From Streptomyces antibioticus (GTDB lineage: Bacteria; Actinomycetota; Actinomycetes; Streptomycetales; Streptomycetaceae), in contig NZ_CM007717.1 in assembly GCF_002019855.1 (NCBI RefSeq), forward strand, positions 7,015,750 through 7,079,749: a stretch of 64,000 nucleotides of DNA, in the 5' to 3' direction. This document shows positions 59,192-64,000 of this stretch, in pieces; the first letter of the stretch is position 1; each line of letters begins with the position of its first letter. The translations under genes were made by a program, and so were the position numbers. The notes beneath the pieces were generated by a model. That model searched no databases. It was not told where the DNA came from and saw only the letters and a list, made by a program, of their open reading frames with translations.

Positions 59192-60070
59192 TTGAACAGC
59201 CCGACCGTCCGCCCGGTCACCCGCAACGGACGCACCCACTACGTCGAAGAGCCGGCGAAGCTCCCGCCGCTCACCCCCGACGAGCTGATCATGCGCGGAG
59301 TCGGGGCAGCCACAGCCGTGGTCGTCATTGGCGCGCTCATCTGGTCCACCGTCAGCGTCGGCGGCATGCTCGACATGGTCGCCCCCGCATGGGCTTCCTA
59401 CATGATCGCCGGGGTCTTCGACCTCGCCTGGATCGTTGCCATGGCCATCGAGTACGTCCTGCGCTTCGAGCCCCGACGGCAGAAGGTCCCCAAGGCGATC
59501 GGCTGGCTCGCGCTCGTCACCTCCATGGCCGCGATCTTCGCCCACGGTGCGCTCCTCGACAAGCCGTGGATCGGCGCGTTCGGTGCGCTCGTGTCAGCGC
59601 TCGCGAAGGGCCTGTGGTGGCTCCTGATGTTCGCCACCAGCCGCCGCCTCGACAACGACACCCAGGCGTGGCTCACCCTGGAACTCGGCGAGATCCACGC
59701 CCGCCGCGCCGAGCAAAACGCCCTCGCCAAGGTCCAGCGCGAGCGCGAGAAGTACGCCCTGGAGCAGCCTGCGGACACTGTCCACACGGTCGTCCAGGAC
59801 AGTCCGGACGTGGTGTCCGGACGTCCGTCCGCCACTCCGGACGTCGCCCTCGACGCGTCCACCCCCAAGCCGGTAACCAGCGAGGACAGCCGTCCGGACC
59901 CCCTCCGGACGATCGCGGACCAGGCGTCCGGACCGTCCGACCTCGTCCGGACCCTGGCCGGACACATCCACCCGGACACCCTCGTCGACACCGCGGTACG
60001 CCTCCGCCCCGACCTCAAGGCCGACAGCATCCGCCGCACCGCCAAGCGCCTCGGCAACACCTACCTCTAA
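59192..60070 (+). CDS. SpdB-like / DUF2637-type membrane protein
   Basis: 292 residues from a TTG at 59192 with GGAGG eight bases upstream. Four transmembrane helices (about 33-165), a coiled stretch (LGEIHARRAEQNALAKVQRE), a variable linker coded by TCCGGAC-rich DNA, and a C-terminal helical domain (LVDTAVRLRPDLKADSIRRTAKRLG) like a DNA-binding wing. Genes of this shape precede TraB in Streptomyces integrative elements. Confidence 0.7.
   Translation: MNSPTVRPVTRNGRTHYVEEPAKLPPLTPDELIMRGVGAATAVVVIGALIWSTVSVGGMLDMVAPAWASYMIAGVFDLAWIVAMAIEYVLRFEPRRQKVPKAIGWLALVTSMAAIFAHGALLDKPWIGAFGALVSALAKGLWWLLMFATSRRLDNDTQAWLTLELGEIHARRAEQNALAKVQREREKYALEQPADTVHTVVQDSPDVVSGRPSATPDVALDASTPKPVTSEDSRPDPLRTIADQASGPSDLVRTLAGHIHPDTLVDTAVRLRPDLKADSIRRTAKRLGNTYL
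59803..59952. repeat. Seven TCCGGAC repeats, candidate translocase recognition cluster
   Basis: TCCGGAC occurs at 59803, 59816, 59836, 59893, 59904, 59927 and 59946, inside the gene before the FtsK/TraB gene, with more copies at 60540, 60581 and 61027. Streptomyces TraB proteins recognise clusters of 8 bp repeats (for pSVH1, GACCCGGA), so this is a plausible clt/TRS locus. Confidence 0.6.
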
Positions 60071-60130
60071 CCCCGCCCGACCCCCGGCCCCGCCCCGTGC
60101 GGGGTCGTCTCGTCACCGGAGCACGCCACC

Positions 60131-61888
60131 GTGAAGCTCACCCGAGCCGACCTCGCCGCCACCTTCACCGCCCCCAGCCTCGTCTCCGCTGCCGCCCTCG
60201 CTGCCGACCTGCAATACGGCACCAGCGCAGCCGCCGTCGAACTCATCGCCGCAGCCGGCACCGGGAGCCTCGCCTGGACGTCGTTCTCCAAGGGATGGCC
60301 CGCCCACCTCTCCTGGTCCTCCGTTGCCGCGGCCGGCGTCTTCACCCAGGCATGGGCCACCACCGCCGTCGGCGGCTGGACCACCCTCTACGCGTGGCTC
60401 GTCGCAGCCGGCGCCACCGCAGCCGCGCGCGGCGTGTACCGGCACACCACCCGGCACGACGGTCTCAAGGCCGAGGCGGAGACCACAAAGAACCGCATCC
60501 TCCTCCTGCGCGAGCAGACGGCCGCGCACCAGCTCGCCGTCCGGACGGCACCGGACATTGTCCCGGACGGCCCGGACCTGTCCGGACGCACCGTCGAGGA
60601 GCGGGAGCTGCGCACCGCCGTGTGGGAGGCACTCAAGGCCGAGCTGCCCGGCTGCCTGGTCGAGGCCACGGACGTCGGCTGGCGCGCTGTCCTGGACTGC
60701 CCGGCCACCCTCGACCGCGCCACCCTCAAGGCACGCTGGCCCAAGGTGGCCGGCGCCATGCGCGTCGACGGGGCGTTCCACCTCGACGACGGCCCGCTCA
60801 CCAGCCAGCTCGTCGTCAACTACGTCGACGGCGACCCCCTCGACACCGCGGTGCCCTACGAGAGCGAGCGCGGTGCGACGTTCCTCGATCCGGTCGTCGT
60901 GTCCCGGGACGAGTTCGGACAGCCCGTCGCCATCGAGATGGCCTACTCCCACACCCTGATCGCCGGGTCCTCCAAGTTCGGGAAGTCCACGCTCGTCAGG
61001 CTGATAGCGATCCGTCTCGCCGGGCGTCCGGACACTGTCCTGTACGGCGTCGACATGAAGCCCGGCAGCCCGGAGCTATCCCCGATGCTGCCGATCCTCC
61101 AGGACCTCGCATCCACCCCCGAGGAAGCACACGCCCTCATGGACTGGATGCGGCAGGAGCTCGACGAGCGCGGCGCCATCCTCGCCGACCACGGCGACCA
61201 GGAATGGATCCCCGCCAAGCACGGCCGGCCTGCGGTGTACGTCATCGTCGACGAGCACGCCGAGCTGGTCCGGCAGGGCGACAAGGGACGGAAGAAGGGG
61301 GAGCGGATCTCGGACAAGGTGGAGTCGTTCCTGGCCCTGAACAGGGCATACGGCATTCACATGATCTCGGCGACGCAGCAGCCGTCGTCCGGCGTGTTCG
61401 GCGGGAAGACCGACGCCCGCGGCAACTACGCGATCCGGATCAGCACCCGCATGAACGACCAGGGCCACGCCCAGTTCGTGTTCGGCCGCTCCTCCGGCTA
61501 CAACCCCGGCAGCCTCACCAAGCCCGGCGAGATCCTCGTCAACACCCCCGACCACGGGCGGCCGTTCCGCTCCCGGGTGCAGTGGCTGCGCGGCGAGGAC
61601 TTCCGGCGTGAGATCGCCCGCCTGGCCCGCGAGACGGCGAAAGCCCCGGTGGGGAAACGCCTGATCCTGCCCGTCCCCGGGGCCACGAACCAGGAGAAGG
61701 TGCGGGCCGCGCTGGTGAAATACGGCAACTGCACGCGGCGCGAGTTGCAGGCCGCGGCCGGCCTGGACGAACGGCAGGTGCTGAAGGCGATCGAGGGGTT
61801 GAAGCCGGACGTGGAGCGCACGGACGCGGGGACGTGGAGGCTGGTCCCGGCGGACGCGTGGGAGGCGCAGGCAGTGTCCGTGTTGTAG
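60131..61888 (+). CDS. FtsK/TraB-type DNA translocase for conjugal transfer
   Basis: 585 residues. Two or three N-terminal membrane helices (about 15-100); FtsK/SpoIIIE ATPase domain with Walker A GSSKFGKSTL (about residue 279) and Walker B VYVIVDEHAEL (about 370); arginine-finger region; and a C-terminal winged helix (CTRRELQAAAGLDERQVLKAIEGL). TraB hexamers pump double-stranded plasmid DNA between hyphae without a relaxase. This gene is the main evidence that the element is conjugative rather than a phage. Confidence 0.88.
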   Translation: MKLTRADLAATFTAPSLVSAAALAADLQYGTSAAAVELIAAAGTGSLAWTSFSKGWPAHLSWSSVAAAGVFTQAWATTAVGGWTTLYAWLVAAGATAAARGVYRHTTRHDGLKAEAETTKNRILLLREQTAAHQLAVRTAPDIVPDGPDLSGRTVEERELRTAVWEALKAELPGCLVEATDVGWRAVLDCPATLDRATLKARWPKVAGAMRVDGAFHLDDGPLTSQLVVNYVDGDPLDTAVPYESERGATFLDPVVVSRDEFGQPVAIEMAYSHTLIAGSSKFGKSTLVRLIAIRLAGRPDTVLYGVDMKPGSPELSPMLPILQDLASTPEEAHALMDWMRQELDERGAILADHGDQEWIPAKHGRPAVYVIVDEHAELVRQGDKGRKKGERISDKVESFLALNRAYGIHMISATQQPSSGVFGGKTDARGNYAIRISTRMNDQGHAQFVFGRSSGYNPGSLTKPGEILVNTPDHGRPFRSRVQWLRGEDFRREIARLARETAKAPVGKRLILPVPGATNQEKVRAALVKYGNCTRRELQAAAGLDERQVLKAIEGLKPDVERTDAGTWRLVPADAWEAQAVSVL

Positions 61889-62041
61889 CTGGTCAGAGCC
61901 GGTTTCAGTGGGGTTCCCTGCCCCCTTCCCTGCGGGCTCGGTGCGGGTTCCTGCGGGGGAGGGCCTTCTTCGTCTACGGGACCCGGTAGGGGACTCGCTC
62001 TGCCACACTGGTGGTTCGCGTCGGGTAGCGCCCGGCACCAC

Positions 62042-62082
62042 GAAGACCCCGCCGGTTCCGTCCCCCGTCCGGCGGGGTCTTC
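62042..62082. terminator. Hairpin terminator
   Basis: 14 bp stem GAAGACCCCGCCGG/CCGGCGGGGTCTTC downstream of the translocase gene, in a 262 bp gap that holds no other gene I can support. Confidence 0.75.
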
Positions 62083-62150
62083 GCCATTCCCGGGCCGGCA
62101 TGTCGGCGCCCGGCGCTACGATCCGCCCACGAACCGTCCTTGGGGGGACC

Positions 62151-62435
62151 ATGCGCCGCACCACCACCATCCTGCTCGCCACGCTGCTGCTCGCCGGGGC
62201 CGCGGTCGGCTGCTCGTCGGAGAAGTCGTATGACGAGGTCGTCGCCGACTGCACGCAGGCCCTGAAGGATCGGGCCGACGGCGACAAGGCCAAGCCGGAC
62301 GCGTGCGAGGATGTGAAGAAGGACGACTACACGGCGCTGCTGATGTCGCAGGTCCTGGATGACAACGGGTGGACGGACGAGAACGGGGACGTCGACATGG
62401 GGAAGATCCTGGAGGACTCCACGTCCACGCCCTGA
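62151..62435 (+). CDS. Small lipoprotein
   Basis: 94 residues, ATG with GGGGGGA upstream. Lipoprotein signal TTILLATLLLAGAAVGC (lipobox AVGC), then a charged domain (YDEVVADCTQALKDRADGD, DNGWTDENGDVDMGKIL). A small exported protein of this kind could act in surface or entry exclusion, but nothing in the sequence proves it. Confidence 0.75.
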   Translation: MRRTTTILLATLLLAGAAVGCSSEKSYDEVVADCTQALKDRADGDKAKPDACEDVKKDDYTALLMSQVLDDNGWTDENGDVDMGKILEDSTSTP

Positions 62436-62481
62436 ACCCGCACGCGAGAGAGGCCCCGCACCGGGATGGGCGGGGCCTCCG

Positions 62482-62775
62482 TCATGCTCGCTCGTGGTCG
62501 TCCGCGAGTTGCAGGCCAGCGCAGGCGCAGAACTCGTCGAGGTCGATGACTCCTGCCCACTTGTCGTCTGTGTCGAAGCTGGCGATGGTCTCGCCCTGAT
62601 CGTTGTCCACGGTGCCGCTGCCCCACCGGAAGCGCAGATACAGGTACTTGCCGTCGCTGGTCCACGCGTCCCATTGGGATGGGCAGCCGAAGCATGTTTG
62701 TACGCTTCGCGCGAGGACGATCGGCTTGCTCGGGGCCTCCTCGTCAAGCCAGCTTTCCAGGTCTTCCATGCTCAC
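62482..62775 (-). CDS. Hypothetical protein
   Basis: 97 residues from the GTG at 62775 (AAGGAGACACC upstream), overlapping the previous stop. Beta-rich, with CFGC and FCAC cysteine pairs, acidic C-terminus. Third gene of a minus-strand three-gene unit. Confidence 0.65.
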   Translation of the reverse strand: MSMEDLESWLDEEAPSKPIVLARSVQTCFGCPSQWDAWTSDGKYLYLRFRWGSGTVDNDQGETIASFDTDDKWAGVIDLDEFCACAGLQLADDHERA

Positions 62776-63092
62776 GGTGTCTCCTTGGTCTGCCGCACGC
62801 CCACCACAGGACGCTCCCGCAGCTCGGCGATCTCCCGGCGCAGGCCCTGGATCGTCCGCACGAACTCCTCCGTCGTGTGCGTGGCCAGGTGGGTACGCAG
62901 CGCCCACTCCGTCCGCTCGACCTGCCGTAGGCGAGCCTGGCTCGTAACCGAGCTCATGGCCTCGTTCAGGCCCCTGGCGGACGGGTCGGCGACGATGCCG
63001 TCAAGGTCGGAGAACTTGGGCGGCGGCTGGTCGTAGTGCCAGCCGCATTCCAACGGGCACAGGTAACGGGTCGTGCCCGGGAGCGGGGTCAT
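62772..63092 (-). CDS. Hypothetical protein
   Basis: 106 residues. N-terminal CPLECGWHYD resembles a half zinc finger; the rest is helical and charged (VRTIQGLRREIAELRER). Coupled by four-base overlaps to both neighbours. Confidence 0.65.
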   Translation of the reverse strand: MTPLPGTTRYLCPLECGWHYDQPPPKFSDLDGIVADPSARGLNEAMSSVTSQARLRQVERTEWALRTHLATHTTEEFVRTIQGLRREIAELRERPVVGVRQTKETP

Positions 63093-63412
63093 TCGCTGCT
63101 CTCCTCACTGCTGGGTGTAGGCGGAAGCGCTTCTCGCAGCCTCTGAAGAGCTTCAGTCGCGGAGACGAGACGGGGCTCGCCGAGTGGGGCTTTCGGGCCT
63201 TCGGACTCGTCGCGGGTCCGGGAGTCGCCGTTGATACGGATGGCGATGGTGCGGGCGCGCTCGTGGTTCACGCCGGCCCACCCGCCAATCTCGCGGAACG
63301 AGTGCCCGTCGAGGCGGGCGGCGGCGATGTCTGTGTCGAGTGCTTCTTTGGCGCGTTCGACGCTGGTGGCGCGGCAGCCGAGTTGCTTCTCCCAGTCGGT
63401 CATGTCGGCCAT
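63089..63412 (-). CDS. Helix-turn-helix regulator
   Basis: 107 residues. HTH: IAAARLDGHSFREIGGWAGVNHERARTIAIRI. First gene of the minus-strand unit and divergent from the 63532 gene across palindromic sites, so probably autoregulated. Confidence 0.68.
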   Translation of the reverse strand: MADMTDWEKQLGCRATSVERAKEALDTDIAAARLDGHSFREIGGWAGVNHERARTIAIRINGDSRTRDESEGPKAPLGEPRLVSATEALQRLREALPPTPSSEESSE

Positions 63413-63427
63413 GGTCTCACGGGCGCC

Positions 63428-63510
63428 GTCTGATTCCTAGACAGGATGCGTCTAGGAAGTAGACAAGCGGCCCCGGCTCTGCCATGCTCTAAGTGTCTAG
63501 AAAATAGACA
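63428..63510. promoter_or_regulatory. Three dyad operators GTCTA-N-TAGAC
   Basis: GTCTAGGAAGTAGAC (63450-63464) and GTCTAGAAAATAGAC (63495-63509) are near-copies 45 bp apart; a weaker dyad (GTC-N7-TAGAC) lies at 63428-63442 and also pairs with the second. They fill the divergent promoter region and likely bind the helix-turn-helix protein. Confidence 0.72.
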
Positions 63511-63531
63511 GCATCGACCAAGGGGGCCGAG

Positions 63532-63930
63532 ATGATCGCCAGCAACCGCACCGCCCGCAACACGCGCCGCCAGCGCACCCTCCGCGCCGCAGCCACCACC
63601 ACCAAGGCCCTCGGCTACCGCACCCTCTCCGGCACCATCGCCACCCACGTCGAAGCCGGCCGCCTCATCCGCACCGGCGACTTCCTCGACCGCGTCGGCG
63701 GCAGCGACCTCCCCGACGGACAGCAGTCCTGGTTCGGCCGCCACGTCGCCAAGGCCTACCGCAAGGCGCACGGCGGCGACGCGGTCCGCGTCTGGGCTCA
63801 GCACCGCACCACCGGCAAGTGGATCCACGTCCTCGTCTACGGCCCCATCGACCCCGCCCTGTACGCCGGCCTCCGCACCTACAAGGCCACCCGCCACCTC
63901 CTCCCCGCCCTCTTCACGGAGGCCGCCTAG
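63532..63930 (+). CDS. Hypothetical protein of the element
   Basis: 132 residues, ATG with AAGGGGGCCGAG upstream. Basic N-terminus (SNRTARNTRRQRTLRAAA), then a possible HTH (GYRTLSGTIATHVEAGRL) and a compact domain (FGRHVAKAYRKAHGGDAVRVW...). Probably DNA-binding; function unknown. The last 70 bp of the window after it hold nothing I can assign. Confidence 0.65.
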   Translation: MIASNRTARNTRRQRTLRAAATTTKALGYRTLSGTIATHVEAGRLIRTGDFLDRVGGSDLPDGQQSWFGRHVAKAYRKAHGGDAVRVWAQHRTTGKWIHVLVYGPIDPALYAGLRTYKATRHLLPALFTEAA

Positions 63931-64000
63931 ACCAACTTCACGGCGCACCAGACGAACCAGACCGCCAGCCAGACCCGCAAGGAGCCGTCCACGCACGCTG

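Noticed and set aside
61889..62150. tRNA or small RNA gene in the gap after the translocase
   Set aside because: GGTGGTTCG-like words are present but no cloverleaf; the only firm structure is a terminator hairpin.
34754..63930. Complete prophage
   Set aside because: No terminase, portal, capsid, tail or lysis genes are visible; the FtsK-type translocase points to conjugation.

Overview
The window looks like a Streptomyces chromosome. Coding DNA is very GC-rich with G/C in almost every third position. GTG and TTG starts and ATGA/GTGA stop-start overlaps are common. The gene content matches the group: extracellular glucanases, WhiB proteins, OpcA, and the tal-zwf-opcA-pgi-gnd operon. I worked from the sequence alone, so family names rest on motifs I could read, not on database searches.

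The left half (1-34.7 kb) is chromosomal. It opens with the 3' part of a discoidin-domain GH16 beta-glucanase, a secreted acidic protein, a coiled-coil membrane protein and a small secreted protein. From 6.1 to 13.3 kb lies a tight block: a CDP-alcohol phosphatidyltransferase, an MDR oxidoreductase, a degenerate 6-pyruvoyl-tetrahydropterin-synthase-like protein, a GT4 glycosyltransferase, a methyltransferase, an LPG-synthase-type membrane protein, a creatininase-family amidohydrolase and a GTP cyclohydrolase II. The cyclohydrolase carries the Met120 switch known to make it stop at the formamido product. Together these suggest an undescribed GTP-derived metabolite pathway. Next come an FAD amino-acid oxidase with two saccharopine-dehydrogenase-like proteins, a beta-lactamase-fold hydrolase, a TetR/MFS efflux pair with clear operators, a PPOX protein, and a membrane gene broken by a 173 bp MITE. 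The pentose-phosphate operon (28.7 to 22.6 kb, minus strand) faces an AraC regulator. A second GH16 glucanase with a CebR-like operator, an L,D-transpeptidase lipoprotein and a GH4 6-phospho-glucosidase follow.

The right half (34.7 kb to the window end) is one integrated mobile element. Its left end cuts a GH18 chitinase gene, leaving only the last ~57 codons and the terminator. It encodes a large serine integrase, a phiC31 gp3-like candidate recombination directionality factor, a CI/Cro-like divergent regulator pair, a RecB-type nuclease, a DnaQ-type exonuclease, and three short C5-methyltransferase-like proteins. It also has two WhiB-like proteins, an HNH protein with an internal duplication, a Phd/GIY-YIG pair, and many small zinc-ribbon and membrane proteins. 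An initiator gene contains four palindromic iterons followed by an A-rich stretch and a DnaC-like loader gene, an arrangement like phage lambda O/ori/P. Further right are Spd-like membrane proteins and an FtsK/TraB-type DNA translocase. No capsid, portal, terminase or lysis gene is visible, so the element reads as an integrative conjugative element with phage-type integration and replication modules. Its right end lies beyond the window.

Most element genes run left to right in overlapping strings separated by GC-rich hairpins. A 132 bp exact repeat (50.7 and 54.5 kb), each copy leading into a small ORF and a methyltransferase, shows that part of the element arose by duplication.
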